Numbered from the stretch's first letter, positions 10,199-19,896 are shown. The stretch is DNA of 64,000 bases from Oceanicella sp. SM1341 (GCF_003448965.1 NZ_QRGC01000002.1:1-64000), one strand, 5' to 3'. The notes: a model not told the origin generated them from the sequence alone. Numbers and translations are program-made.

Positions 10199-11175
10199 CC
10201 GCAACTCCGCTGCTGCGCGCCACCGAACTCTCGAAGACCTACCGCGTCGGCCGCGCGCTGCTGCCCGCCCGCCGCCGGGCGGTGCAGGCGGTGAGCGAAG
10301 TCTCGCTCGAGGTGATGCCGGGCGAGACCCTCGGCATCGTGGGCGAGAGCGGCTGCGGGAAATCCTCGCTCGGCCGCTGCCTGATGAAGCTGCAGGACAT
10401 CACCTCCGGGACGCTCGAGTTCGAGGGCCGCGACATCACCCGCGCCTCGGCCGCGCGCATGCGCCCGCTGCGCCGCGAGATGCAGATGGTCTTCCAGGAC
10501 CCCGCCGCCTCGCTCAACCCGCGCCGCCGCGTGGGCGACCTGCTCTCCGACCCGTTCCGCATCCACGCCGCCTGCGACCGCGCCGAGATCCCGGATCGCG
10601 TCGCCGCCCTGCTGCGAAGGGTCGACCTGCTGCCCGAGCACGCGATGCGCTTCCCGCACGAGTTCTCCGGCGGCCAGAAACAGCGCATCGGCATCGCCCG
10701 CGCCCTGGCGCTGCGCCCGAAGCTGGTGGTGGCGGACGAGCCGGTCTCGGCCCTCGATGTCTCCATCCAGGCGCAGATCGTCAACCTGCTCGCCGACCTG
10801 CGCGAGGAACTGGGCCTCACTTACGTCTTCATCGCGCATGACCTCTCGGTGGTGCGGCAGATCTCCAACCGCGTGGCGGTGATGTACCTCGGCTCGGTGG
10901 TCGAGACCGGGCCGGTGGACCGGGTGTTCTCCGCCCCGCGCCACCCCTACACCGCCGCGCTGCGCTCCGCCGTGCCGGTGCCGAAGCTGGACGTGCCGCG
11001 CCCGGCGCGCACCATCCTCTCCGGCGATCTGCCGAGCCCGTTGAACCCGCCCCCCGGCTGCCGCTTCCACACCCGCTGCCCGCGTGCCACTGCGCTGTGC
11101 CGCGCCGAGCGGCCGGCGCTGCTGCCCGACGGGCAGGGCGGCGCGCTCGCCTGCCACCACCCGCTCGAGGCCTGA
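10195..11175 (+). CDS. Peptide ABC transporter ATP-binding protein (DppF-like)
   Basis: A 326-aa partner ATPase: Walker A GESGCGKS, signature FSGGQKQR, Walker B LVVADEPVSALDV, H-loop IAHDLS and a C-terminal CRFHTRC...C cluster. It follows DppD with an ATGA overlap and completes the transporter. Together the five genes encode one importer whose only visible promoter lies before 5447, at the lux-like box. Confidence 0.93.
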
Positions 11176-11251
11176 GACACCCCGCCCGGTGGACAGGCCC
11201 GCCGCCGGCCCCTTACGCTCCTCCTTTCGTGAAGGGGGGAGGGCCGCAGGC

Positions 11252-12907
11252 ATGAGACTACCGGGTTCGGCAATGGTAACGGCCTATTTCCGCTCGCTTT
11301 CCGCGCTGGGGCTGGCGCTGGGAACGCTGTTCCTCGCCGCCTCCCTCACCCCCAGCCTGATCCCGCGCAGCGCGGCCATGCAGGGCGTTCTCTCCGGTAT
11401 CAGCTTCGCGGTGGGCTACGGCATCGGCCACGGGGTGCGGCTGGTCTGGCTCTACCTCGGCCTGCCCTATCCGCGCCGCGCGGCCTGGCCGCGCATGCTG
11501 CTCTCGCTCGCCTGCGCCGCGGTGGCCGCGGTGGCCTTCTGGAAGGCGTCGGACTGGCAGAACGGCATCCGCATCCTCATCGAGATGCCCCCGGTGGAGA
11601 GCTCGCGCCCCTTCACCCTGGGCGCCATCACCATTGCCGTTGCCGCGGTGTTGCTGCTGCTGGGCCGGCTCTTCGGCGCCGCGGTGCGGCTGTTCTCCGC
11701 CTGGGCCGACCGGCTGCTGCCGCCCCGCGTGGCGGCGCTGCTGGGCTTCGTGCTGGCCGCGGCGCTGTTCTGGTCCATCGGCAGCGGCGTGCTGATGCGC
11801 GGCGTGCTCACCGCGCTCGACAGTTCCTACGCGCGCTACGACGCCCTGCTGGAGCCCGAATCCCCCCGCCCCACCGAGCCGGGCAAGACCGGCAGCTCCG
11901 CCTCCCTCGTCGGCTGGCAGGGGCTGGGCCGGGCGGGGCGCGAGATCGTGGCCGCCGGGCCCGACGCGGCGCAGATCACCCGCATGTCCGGCCGCCCGGC
12001 GCGCGAGCCGCTGCGCATCTACGTCGGGCTCAACTCGGCCGAGACGCCGGAAGACCGCGCCCGGCTCGCCCTCGCCGAGATGCAGCGCCAGGGCGCCTTC
12101 GAGCGCGCCACGCTGGTGATCGCCACCCCCACCGGCACCGGCTGGCTCGACCCCGGCAGCCAGAAGGCGGTGGAATACCTCACCGACGGCGACATCGCGA
12201 CCGTCACCGTGCAGTACTCCTACCTGCCGAGCTGGCTCGCGCTCTTCGTCGACGCCGAATACGGCACCGAGACCGCCCGGGCCGTGTTCGCCACCGTCTA
12301 CCATCACTGGGAAAGCCTGCCGGAGGGTGCGCGGCCGCGGCTGTTCCTGCACGGGCTCAGCCTCGGCGCGCTCAACTCCGACCTCTCGGCCGACCTGTTC
12401 GACGTGATCGCCGACCCGTTCCAGGGCGCGCTCTGGGCCGGCCCGCCCTTTCCCAGCCCCACCTGGCAGCAGGCGGTGGCCGAGCGGGTGCCCGGCTCGC
12501 CCGCCTGGCTGCCGCAGTTCCGCGACGGCTCGGTGATCCGCTTCACCACCCAGCGGGACGTGCTGGCCGACGACCCCCGCCCCTGGGGGCCGCTGCGCAT
12601 CGTCTACCTCCAGCACGCGGGCGACCCGATCGTGTTCTTCGAGGAAACCTCCGCCTGGCGCGAACCGGACTGGATGCGCGGCCCGCGCGGTCCGGACGTC
12701 TCGCCCGACCTGCGCTGGTACCCGGTGGTCACCTTCCTGCAGCTCGCGCTCGACATGGCCATCGCCACCGGCACGCCGCCCGGCTACGGCCATGTCTATT
12801 CCGGGGCGCATTACCTCGATGCCTGGCGCGCCGTGCTCGGCCGCGATGCCTGGGGCGCGCCGGAGCTCGAGGCGCTGCGCGCGCTGCTGGCGCGCGAGCA
12901 GCTCTGA
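11252..12907 (+). CDS. Membrane-anchored alpha/beta hydrolase (Abhydrolase_9 family)
   Basis: A 551-aa protein of the two-part family with an N-terminal membrane domain (several helices up to about residue 190, including the family motif SLTPSLIPRS) and a C-terminal alpha/beta hydrolase catalytic domain. The nucleophile elbow is HGLSLGA with Ser370, preceded by VGLNSAETPEDRA and GTGWLDPGS motifs characteristic of the family. Substrates of the family are not established to my knowledge. Start chosen at 11252 with a G-rich ribosome site upstream; 11273 is an alternative. It begins 76 bp after dppF with no terminator seen, so it may belong to the lux-box-controlled transcript. Confidence 0.85.
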   Translation: MRLPGSAMVTAYFRSLSALGLALGTLFLAASLTPSLIPRSAAMQGVLSGISFAVGYGIGHGVRLVWLYLGLPYPRRAAWPRMLLSLACAAVAAVAFWKASDWQNGIRILIEMPPVESSRPFTLGAITIAVAAVLLLLGRLFGAAVRLFSAWADRLLPPRVAALLGFVLAAALFWSIGSGVLMRGVLTALDSSYARYDALLEPESPRPTEPGKTGSSASLVGWQGLGRAGREIVAAGPDAAQITRMSGRPAREPLRIYVGLNSAETPEDRARLALAEMQRQGAFERATLVIATPTGTGWLDPGSQKAVEYLTDGDIATVTVQYSYLPSWLALFVDAEYGTETARAVFATVYHHWESLPEGARPRLFLHGLSLGALNSDLSADLFDVIADPFQGALWAGPPFPSPTWQQAVAERVPGSPAWLPQFRDGSVIRFTTQRDVLADDPRPWGPLRIVYLQHAGDPIVFFEETSAWREPDWMRGPRGPDVSPDLRWYPVVTFLQLALDMAIATGTPPGYGHVYSGAHYLDAWRAVLGRDAWGAPELEALRALLAREQL

Positions 12908-13254
12908 GCAAGGCCGCCGCAGTCAGGCGCGGGATCCGCCCGGCACTCCGGCCCCGGCGCATCCCCGCAGGATGCGGGACACAAACACGCAGAGAACTGT
13001 CGCCTTTGAGACACAAAATGTCCGCTGTATGCTCGGCATAAGTGCAATGTTAACTTGTTACCCCCAAAGATTGCCGAACTGTGACATGATCTCCTCCGGA
13101 ATCGCGCCGGCGTCAGAAGGGGGAGGTCGGCGTCGATCAGGAATGGTCGAAAGGGATGGCCGAACACGAATGGCCGAGCATGAATGGCCGAGCATGAATG
13201 GTCGAACATGAATGACCGGCCGAGGTTGAAGACATACCAGGGGGGGTGTGTTCG
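12908..13254. other. 347-bp gap: AT-richer stretch plus tandem repeats
   Basis: About 12990-13090 is clearly less GC-rich than its surroundings and contains promoter-like stretches on the plus strand, but none I can assign with confidence. The 14-bp repeats follow at 13143-13211. No gene is supported here. Confidence 0.5.
13143..13211 (+). repeat. 14-bp tandem repeat, about five units
   Basis: Consecutive units read ATGGTCGAAAGGG, ATGGCCGAACACGA, ATGGCCGAGCATGA, ATGGCCGAGCATGA and ATGGTCGAACATGA. Two units are identical; the first is 13 bp and degenerate. The period is not a multiple of three and no ORF uses it, so it is a non-coding minisatellite-like array directly upstream of a small ORF. 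Confidence 0.9.
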
Positions 13255-13518
13255 ATGCGAGATATCAACTACGGGCGGGTTCAGGCCCGTCGTTCCTGCC
13301 CGGTCCTGGGCGAGCACGGCACGGCGTTCGGGGATTCGAATGCAAGGCTGCTGGCCATAAGGAACTTTCCCTTTCCGGGCCGCCCCGGCGGCACCGGCAT
13401 ACGTGACTGGACAGACCCGGTCGCCGAGGCCTGGGCCCGTGCCGCCGCCGTGGCCGTGCCCGTGGTGATCGGGCAGGACCGCTCGGACCAGGCCGAGCAG
13501 ATCCGCGCCGCGCAATAA
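13255..13518 (+). CDS. Small protein of unknown function
   Basis: An 87-aa ORF with no family I recognise. It begins MRDINYGRVQ, has a Gly/Arg-rich middle and an Ala-rich C-terminal helix-like stretch (VAEAWARAAAVAVPVVIG) followed by a charged tail. There are no Cys-pair motifs beyond a single Cys and no signal peptide. A G-run (GGGGGGG) lies about 9 bases before the ATG. Codon choice is less GC-biased at the start than in neighbours, then typical. It could be a recently acquired or orphan gene, or a spurious ORF. It converges with the DUF2938 gene 13 bp downstream. Confidence 0.4.
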   Translation: MRDINYGRVQARRSCPVLGEHGTAFGDSNARLLAIRNFPFPGRPGGTGIRDWTDPVAEAWARAAAVAVPVVIGQDRSDQAEQIRAAQ

Positions 13519-13531
13519 GGGGGCGGCGGTC

Positions 13532-14020
13532 TCAGCCCCAGGCGGCGGCAGCGAGAAGCGCCCAGAGCCACATCGCCACGCCGAACACCGCGTGGTTCGA
13601 CAGCTGGACGGCGCGCACCTGCATCGGCCGGGGCGCCTTCGACGCCGCGATGCCTGCGCCCATGCAGGGCGCCATGATCAGCCAGCCCGCCAGCACCGTC
13701 ACCAGCCCGAAGGCCAGCGCCGGCCAGAGCGTGGGCGCGCGGCCCCAGTCCGGCCCGCAGAGCGCCAGCAGGATGAGCCCGTAGGCGATGCCGATCAGGT
13801 AATGCATGGTCCAGCCCACCGCGGTCTCGCCCGGAAGGCTCGGCGCCGCGGCGATGCTCTCGTGCCGGAACCGGCCGCGCGGCATGTGGGCAAACCAGCG
13901 CCCGCCCAGTGTCCAGTTCGCGCCCGGCAGCCCGAGGCCGACGATCACGAACCGCACCCAGAGATCGAAGATCAGCGTGGCGCCGGCCCCGATCACGAAG
14001 CCCTTGAACAGGAATTCCAC
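13532..14020 (-). CDS. DUF2938 family membrane protein
   Basis: A 162-aa integral membrane protein with about four hydrophobic helices (near residues 5-30, 68-90, 95-118, 138-160). The pattern FVIGAGATLIFDLW, the GRWFAHMPRGRF loop and HYLIGIAYG match the DUF2938 family. No enzymatic function is known to me. It lies 22 bp downstream of the last permease gene of the second peptide transporter operon on the same strand, so it is probably co-transcribed with it. Confidence 0.8.
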   Translation of the reverse strand: MEFLFKGFVIGAGATLIFDLWVRFVIVGLGLPGANWTLGGRWFAHMPRGRFRHESIAAAPSLPGETAVGWTMHYLIGIAYGLILLALCGPDWGRAPTLWPALAFGLVTVLAGWLIMAPCMGAGIAASKAPRPMQVRAVQLSNHAVFGVAMWLWALLAAAAWG

Positions 14021-14042
14021 CGTCTGTGCCTTTCAGTGTGGG

Positions 14043-15191
14043 TCAGGAATAGGGGTCGAGCGCGTCGCGGATGCCGTCGCCCACGAAATTGTAGGCCAGC
14101 ACCACCAGCATCACCGGCACCAGCGGCCAGAGCACCCAGGGCGCCACCGTGAGCGCGCCCTGGCCCATCTGCAGCGCGTCGTTGAGCATCAGCCCCCAGC
14201 TCACCGCCGGCGGCCGCAGCCCGAGGCCGAGGAAGCTCAGCGCCGTCTCGCCCAGGATCATCGTGGGGATGGAGAGCGTGGCCGTGGCCACGAGGTGGCT
14301 CATGAAGTTCGGCATCATGTGCGCCCCGATCACCCGGGTGGTGGAGGCGCCCATCAGCTCGGCCGCGCGCACGTATTCCTCCTCGCGCAGCGAGAGGAAC
14401 TTCGAGCGCACGGCGCGCGCCAGCCCCGGCCAGTCGAGCAGGCCGAGGATGATCGAGATCACGAAGAACACCGACACCGGCCCCCAGCTCGCCGGCACCG
14501 CGGCCGAGAGCGCCAGCCAGATCGGCAGCTCGGGCAGCGAGCGGATGATCTCGATCACCCGCTGCACGACCGAGTCGACCCAGCCGCCGAAATAGCCGGC
14601 CACCCCGCCCACGATCATGCCGATGGCAAAGGAGATCGCCACGCCGATCAGCCCCACGGTGAGGCTGAGCCGCGCGCCATGCATCAGCCGGCTGAGCAGG
14701 TCACGCCCCAGCCTGTCGGTGCCCAGGATGTAGAGCGTGCCGCCCTCCGGCGGGCAGGCGAGCCGGTTGTCGCTCATCCAGAGCCCGAGGAAGGAATACT
14801 GCGGCCCGCAGCTGGCAAACCAGCGCACCGGCTGGGGATTGTCGTAATCCGGCTCGTAGACCCGCTGCAGCGTGGTGAGGTCGAGGCTCTCGGTGCTGGG
14901 ATAGCTCACCAGCAGCCCGCCGTCGAACAGGCCCATCGGCTGGGGCGGGGCGAGCAGGTGGTCGTCGTCGCGCACCGCGGGGTCGTAGGGGGCGAGGAAA
15001 TCCACGAAGGGCAGGGCGAGGTAGGTGACCAGCAGGAACAGGCCGGAGAGCACCGCCAGCTTGTGGCGCAGGAAACGCCGCCACACCAGCATCCAGGTGG
15101 CGGCGTCGAGGTCCTGCCGCTCGATCACCTGGCGCTCGGCATCGGGGTCATGCCCGCCGGGGGCGACGTAATGCGCGTCGGGATCCATCAT
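14043..15191 (-). CDS. Peptide ABC transporter permease (YejE/OppC-like)
   Basis: A 382-aa permease. A long N-terminal cytoplasmic segment rich in Asp precedes the first helix (LAVLSGLFLLVTYLALPFV). A large periplasmic loop (about 60-160) leads to five further helices with EAA loop EEYVRAAELMGASTTRVIG, and the ending GDGIRDALDPYS is typical. The start at 15191 makes an ATGA overlap with the upstream permease gene; the adjacent ATG at 15188 is equally possible. It differs from the first operon's DppC in its longer loop, as in transporters for larger peptides. Confidence 0.92.
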   Translation of the reverse strand: MMDPDAHYVAPGGHDPDAERQVIERQDLDAATWMLVWRRFLRHKLAVLSGLFLLVTYLALPFVDFLAPYDPAVRDDDHLLAPPQPMGLFDGGLLVSYPSTESLDLTTLQRVYEPDYDNPQPVRWFASCGPQYSFLGLWMSDNRLACPPEGGTLYILGTDRLGRDLLSRLMHGARLSLTVGLIGVAISFAIGMIVGGVAGYFGGWVDSVVQRVIEIIRSLPELPIWLALSAAVPASWGPVSVFFVISIILGLLDWPGLARAVRSKFLSLREEEYVRAAELMGASTTRVIGAHMMPNFMSHLVATATLSIPTMILGETALSFLGLGLRPPAVSWGLMLNDALQMGQGALTVAPWVLWPLVPVMLVVLAYNFVGDGIRDALDPYS

Positions 15192-16210
15192 CGGCCGCGG
15201 CCCTCGAAGCGGATGCGCGGGTCGAGCAGCGCCAGCAGGATGTCGGAGATCAGCATGCCCACCAGCGTGAGCGCCGAGACGAAGAGCAGGATGAAGCCGG
15301 ACAGGAAATAGTCCTGGCTCTTGAGCGATTGCAGCAGGATGGGCCCGATGGTCTGCAGCCCCATCACCACCGACACCAGCACCGAGCCGGAGACCAGCTG
15401 CGGCAGCATGTTCCCGAGGTCGGAGACGAAGGGGTTGAGCGCCATGCGCAGCGGGTATTTCACCACCGCCCGCGTGGGCGAGAGCCCCTTGGCGGCGGCG
15501 GTGGTCACGTAGGGTTTGCCCAGCTCGTCGAGCAGGTTGGCGCGCAGGCGCCGCACCATCGCGGCCATGCCGGAGGTACCGATCACGATCACCGGCACCA
15601 CGAGATGCGCCGCGATGTCGAGCAGCTTGTCGAGGCTCATCGGCGCATTGGCGTATTCCCGGCTCACCATGCCGCCCACCGGCAGGCCGAACCACTCCGC
15701 CCCCTTGCTGTAGAGGATGATGGCGAGCAGGAAGTTCGGCGTGGCGAGGCCGATGTAGCCGATGAAGGTGGCGAGATAGTCGACCAGCGAATTCGCCCGC
15801 ACCGCGGCGAGCGCGCCCAGCGGCAGCGCCACCACGTAGACGAAGAGGATGGTGGTGAAGTTCAGCACCACCGTCATCCACATCGCCTCGGTCACGATGT
15901 CGGACACCGGGCGGTCGAGCTCGAAGGACCAGCCGAGGTTGCCCTGCAGCAGCCCCTCGAAGCCCAGCGGCCCCGGCCAGGCGCCGAGCCAGATCAGGTA
16001 CTGTTTCCAGATCGGCTCATCGAGCGCGTATTGCGCCGCGAGAAACTTCGCCCGCGCCACCGAGGAGCTCTCGCCCGAGGCCATCAGCTCGTTGATCCGG
16101 TTGGACAGGATGTCCCCCGGGGGCAGGTTCACGATCAGGAACACCAGCGCCGACACCACGGCGAGGGTCCAGATCATCGTCAGGCATCGGCGCAGGATGT
16201 ATCGGGCCAT
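15188..16210 (-). CDS. Peptide ABC transporter permease (DppB/YejB-like)
   Basis: A 340-aa permease with N-terminal helix MARYILRRCLTMIWTLAVV, the GDILSNRINELMASGES segment, and EAA loop PYVTTAAAKGLSPTRAVV. Six helices are predicted by eye. It lies three bases downstream of the binding-protein gene and overlaps the next permease by four bases. Confidence 0.92.
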   Translation of the reverse strand: MARYILRRCLTMIWTLAVVSALVFLIVNLPPGDILSNRINELMASGESSSVARAKFLAAQYALDEPIWKQYLIWLGAWPGPLGFEGLLQGNLGWSFELDRPVSDIVTEAMWMTVVLNFTTILFVYVVALPLGALAAVRANSLVDYLATFIGYIGLATPNFLLAIILYSKGAEWFGLPVGGMVSREYANAPMSLDKLLDIAAHLVVPVIVIGTSGMAAMVRRLRANLLDELGKPYVTTAAAKGLSPTRAVVKYPLRMALNPFVSDLGNMLPQLVSGSVLVSVVMGLQTIGPILLQSLKSQDYFLSGFILLFVSALTLVGMLISDILLALLDPRIRFEGRGR

Positions 16211-16213
16211 GGA

Positions 16214-18115
16214 TCAGGGAGCGAACCAGAATTCATCCATGCGCAGCACACCGAGCTGGGCGCCCGGCTCCCAGGCGTAGATCGCCTTTTCCGGCACGTT
16301 CTGCAGCCGCTCCGACACGATGGCCGGCTGCGGCGCCGCACTCACCAGCCCGATGGCGAACACCTCGTCGGCCTGGATCTCGAGCATCTCGTGCCAGATC
16401 TCGCGGCGCTCCTCCTCGCTGGTCGCCTCCTCCCAGTCGTGGAACAGCGCGAGCAGCTTCTTCGCCACGTCAGTCTGCGGCGGCTCGCCGGCCACGCCGT
16501 TCGACTGGGTGTACTGCCCCCATTCCGGCCAGGAGAAGTTGGTCTGCTCCACCGGCGCGAGGTCTACGGGCGGCGCCTCGGGCGTGGGGATGCCGTTGTT
16601 CCAGCCATACCACACCGGCATCATCGACTGCCCGGCATAGACCTTGTTGCGCAGGATGTCGCGGTCGAGCGGGCGGTAGATCACCCGCACGCCGATCTCG
16701 GCCCACATCTCCGCCAGCAGCTCGATGGCGTCGGATTCCTCCGGCCGCTCGCCGGCACTCTCGATCACGATCTCCAGCCGCTGGCCGTCGGGCAGCAGGC
16801 GGGTGCCGTCGCCGTCGCGCTCCTGCAGGCCGAGGGCGTCGAGCATCTTGTTGGCCCGGTCGGGGTCGTGCTCGGCCCAGGCGTTGCTCAGCGCGGGGTC
16901 GTAGAAGGGCGAGCCGTGCAGCGGCGCCACGTTCACCTCCTTCGCCAGGCCGAAGTAGAGGGTCTTGTTGATCGTGGTGCGGCGCACGCCGAGGCTCAGC
17001 GCCCGGCGGAAATCGGCGCTGCGGAACAGCTCGCGCATCGCGGGGTCGTTGTAGTTCTGGTTGGGGTAGAGCGCGATCTCCGAGCCGTAGCCGGTGGACC
17101 AGAGCCAGGTGCGGTACTTGCCCTTGGCCTCGCCCTGCTTGAGCACCGGCGCATCGGAGAAGGAGATCGAGCGCACCTGCAGGTCGGCCTCGCCCAGCGT
17201 CACCTTCTGCGGGATGAGCCCCGCCGCGGCGATGGTGAGCTCGACATGGTCGATGTAGGGCAGCTGGTGCCCCTCGGCGTCGACGCGGTGGTAATAGGGA
17301 TTGCGGGTGAGCTCGTAGCCCTGGCTGTTCATCGCCGAGACGGTGACCCAGGGCTGCAGGGTGGGCTGGTCGGGGTTGTCGTTGTTGTAGAGATTGTCGA
17401 GCCCGTTGTGCAGCTGCGCCCAGTTGCGCGCCTTGCGCTCGGCCATCAGCGGCTCGAGCGTCTTGGGGTCGACGTATTTCGCGTGGAACTGCTTGAGGTA
17501 ATGCGCGGGGCGGTAGATGAACGGCGGCCGCGCCGCGGCGAGGGCGGGCAGGAAGCGCGGGTTCGCCTTCTCCCATTCGTAGCGGATGGTGACCTCGTCG
17601 ATCACCGTCACCTTCGGCGCCTTGCCGTCGACCAGCATCACCTCCGGCGGGCCGCCCGGCGAGAGGTCGGGGTCGAGCGCCACGTCCTCCCAGAAATAGC
17701 GGAAATCCTCGGTGGTGAAGGGCGCGCCGTCCGACCAGCGGTGGCCGCGGCGCAGGTGGAAGGTGTAGACGCGGTTGCCCTCGTTGTCGACGGCGCGCAG
17801 CAGGTCGGGGCGCAGGTCGTAGTTCTGGTCATAGCCCATCAGCCGGGCATAGCCCCACACCACCATGTAGCGCACGTCGCGCGGGCGGGTGATGAAGGTG
17901 CGCAGCGTGCCGCCGGGCGTGCCCACGCTGCGCTCGCGCGCCGCGAGGTCGACCACCAGCGGCTCCTGCGGCACGCGCTCGGCCACCGGGGGCAGCTCTC
18001 CGGCCGCCACCTGCTTCTCGAACAGGGGCGTCTCCTGCAGGGCGGGATTGGCGCGGCCGGGTTGGGCCGTGGCCGCGAGGCCGGCAACTAACAGCAATCC
18101 GAGGAAGAGTTTCAT
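16214..18115 (-). CDS. Peptide ABC transporter substrate-binding protein (family 5, large)
   Basis: A 633-aa periplasmic protein with a signal peptide (about 1-22, MKLFLGLLLVAGLAATAQPG RA) and a family 5 binding domain (GGTLRTFITRPRDVRYMVVW, DGAPFTTEDFRYFWED, FRSADFRRALSLGVRRTTINKTLYFG). It is longer than the first operon's binding protein and resembles large binding proteins of microcin/murein-peptide-type transporters more than dipeptide ones. Its start overlaps the stop of the fused ATPase gene by four bases, an unusual order with the ATPase first. Confidence 0.92.
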   Translation of the reverse strand: MKLFLGLLLVAGLAATAQPGRANPALQETPLFEKQVAAGELPPVAERVPQEPLVVDLAARERSVGTPGGTLRTFITRPRDVRYMVVWGYARLMGYDQNYDLRPDLLRAVDNEGNRVYTFHLRRGHRWSDGAPFTTEDFRYFWEDVALDPDLSPGGPPEVMLVDGKAPKVTVIDEVTIRYEWEKANPRFLPALAAARPPFIYRPAHYLKQFHAKYVDPKTLEPLMAERKARNWAQLHNGLDNLYNNDNPDQPTLQPWVTVSAMNSQGYELTRNPYYHRVDAEGHQLPYIDHVELTIAAAGLIPQKVTLGEADLQVRSISFSDAPVLKQGEAKGKYRTWLWSTGYGSEIALYPNQNYNDPAMRELFRSADFRRALSLGVRRTTINKTLYFGLAKEVNVAPLHGSPFYDPALSNAWAEHDPDRANKMLDALGLQERDGDGTRLLPDGQRLEIVIESAGERPEESDAIELLAEMWAEIGVRVIYRPLDRDILRNKVYAGQSMMPVWYGWNNGIPTPEAPPVDLAPVEQTNFSWPEWGQYTQSNGVAGEPPQTDVAKKLLALFHDWEEATSEEERREIWHEMLEIQADEVFAIGLVSAAPQPAIVSERLQNVPEKAIYAWEPGAQLGVLRMDEFWFAP

Positions 18116-19896
18116 GCGGCAGCACTCACGAAATGTCCGGGTTCAATCTCGATCAGGCCCGGGGCCGCGTCGCCGTGATAGGCGAAGGGCTCGGGCCAGC
18201 AATGCGGGTCGCCCGCACCGCGCGCCACGGCCGCGAGGTCGAGCCTGCGGTCCATGTCCGGTTCGGGCGAGGCGGCGATCAGCGCCTGGGTGTAGGGGTG
18301 GCGCGGATTTTCGAACAGCAGCTTCGCGGGCGCCTGCTCGACGATGCGGCCGCGCCGCATCACCGCCACCCGGTCGGCCAGCCCCGCCACCACGGCGAGG
18401 TTGTGCGAGATGAAGAGATAGCTCAGCCCCATCTCCTCCTGCAGTTCCTTCAGCAGCTCCAGCACCTGCGCCTGCACCGAGACGTCGAGCGCCGAGGTGG
18501 GCTCGTCGCAGATGATCATCTCCGGGCTCAGCGCCAGCGCCCGCGCGATGCAGATGCGCTGCCGCTGCCCGCCGGAGAAGGCATGCGGAAACCGCCCCAG
18601 ATGCGCGGGCGACAGGCCGACCCGCGCCATCAGCTCCGCCGCGCGGGCCTTCTGCTCGGCCGCGGTGCCGATGCCGTGGATGCGCAGCGGCTCGGTGAGG
18701 ATGTCGAGCACCGACATGCGCGGCGAGAGCGAGGAAAACGGGTCCTGGAAGACGATCTGCACCTTGCGGCGGAAGGATTTCAGCGTCGCGCGGTCCATGG
18801 TGGCCACGTCCTGCTCCACCCCGTCGGCGCCGCGGAAGCGGATATGGGCGCCGGGGTCCGGCTCCTCCGCGCGCAGCAGCAGCTTGGCGACGGTCGACTT
18901 GCCCGAGCCGCTCTCGCCCACGATGGCCAGCGTCTCGCGCCGGCCCACCGCGATCTCCACGCCCGAGACGGCGCGCACCGGCTTGCCCGGCCGGCCGAGC
19001 TTGCCCGAGCGGCCCGGGTAGGTCTTCGAGAGGCCGGTGGCGCGCAGGATCGGGTCGGCCACCGGGCCGGTCTCGGACGGCATGTCGAGCGGGATCTCGG
19101 GCGCGGCGTCGATCAGCGCCTTCGTGTAGTCATGCCCGGGCGCGGTGAGCACGGCGCGGGCCGGCCCGCTCTCCACCACGCGGCCGCGCTTCATCACCAC
19201 CACCGAATCCGCCATGTTCGCCACCACGCCGAGGTCATGGGTGACCATGATCATCGACATGCCGGTCTCGTCCTGCAGCTTGCGCATCAGGTCGAGCACC
19301 TGGGCCTGGGTGGTGACATCGAGCGCGGTGGTGGGCTCGTCGGCGATGATGAGCTCGGGCTCGCAGACCATGGCCATCGCGATCATCGCGCGCTGGCGCA
19401 GCCCGCCGGAGAGCTCGAACGGGTAGGCCGACCAGGCGCGCTCCGGCTCCGGGAAGCCGACATTCGCGAAGGTCTCGAGGCAGATGTCGCGCGCGGCAGT
19501 GCCGGTGACGCCGCGGTGCAGCCGCAGGTTTTCCACCACCTGGTTGCCGATGGTGTGCAGCGGCGAGAGCGAGCTCATCGGCTCCTGGAAGATCATCGCG
19601 ATGCGCCCGCCGCGGATCTTGCGCATCTTCGCCTCGGAGAGGGCGAGCAGGTCGGCCGAGCGGCCCTCGGAGGTGGTGAACTGCACCCGCCCGGAGGTGA
19701 TATGCGCCCCGCGGGGCAGGATGCGCAGGATGGCGCGGCCGGTCAGCGTCTTGCCGGAGCCGCTCTCGCCGACGAGGGCGAGGGTCTCGCCCCGGCGCAG
19801 GGTCAGGCCGGCGCCCTCGACCACGACATGCGAGGCCGCACCCCTCCCGAAGGCGATGGTGAGATCCTCCATCCGCAATACCGGCTCCGCTGCCAT
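18112..19896 (-). CDS. Fused double ATP-binding protein of a peptide ABC transporter
   Basis: A 594-aa protein joining both ATPase subunits of a peptide importer. The first domain has GESGSGKT, LSGGLRQR and LIIADEPTTALDV; the second (from about residue 285) has GESGSGKS, FSGGQRQR and IICDEPTSALDV, with H-loops MVTHDLG and FISHNLA. Such tandem fusions are common in YejF/GsiA-type transporters. First gene of the operon; on the minus strand a TTGGTG-N17-TACTCC promoter-like pair lies in the 90-bp gap upstream. Confidence 0.94.
   Translation of the reverse strand: MAAEPVLRMEDLTIAFGRGAASHVVVEGAGLTLRRGETLALVGESGSGKTLTGRAILRILPRGAHITSGRVQFTTSEGRSADLLALSEAKMRKIRGGRIAMIFQEPMSSLSPLHTIGNQVVENLRLHRGVTGTAARDICLETFANVGFPEPERAWSAYPFELSGGLRQRAMIAMAMVCEPELIIADEPTTALDVTTQAQVLDLMRKLQDETGMSMIMVTHDLGVVANMADSVVVMKRGRVVESGPARAVLTAPGHDYTKALIDAAPEIPLDMPSETGPVADPILRATGLSKTYPGRSGKLGRPGKPVRAVSGVEIAVGRRETLAIVGESGSGKSTVAKLLLRAEEPDPGAHIRFRGADGVEQDVATMDRATLKSFRRKVQIVFQDPFSSLSPRMSVLDILTEPLRIHGIGTAAEQKARAAELMARVGLSPAHLGRFPHAFSGGQRQRICIARALALSPEMIICDEPTSALDVSVQAQVLELLKELQEEMGLSYLFISHNLAVVAGLADRVAVMRRGRIVEQAPAKLLFENPRHPYTQALIAASPEPDMDRRLDLAAVARGAGDPHCWPEPFAYHGDAAPGLIEIEPGHFVSAAA

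Noticed and set aside
13143-13211. CRISPR array
   Set aside because: Units are contiguous 14-mers without spacers, and no cas genes are near; it is a tandem repeat.
12811-13515. 234-codon minus-strand frame through the tandem repeat region
   Set aside because: It crosses the repeats and both AT-rich and GC-rich parts with no recognisable domain or ribosome site.
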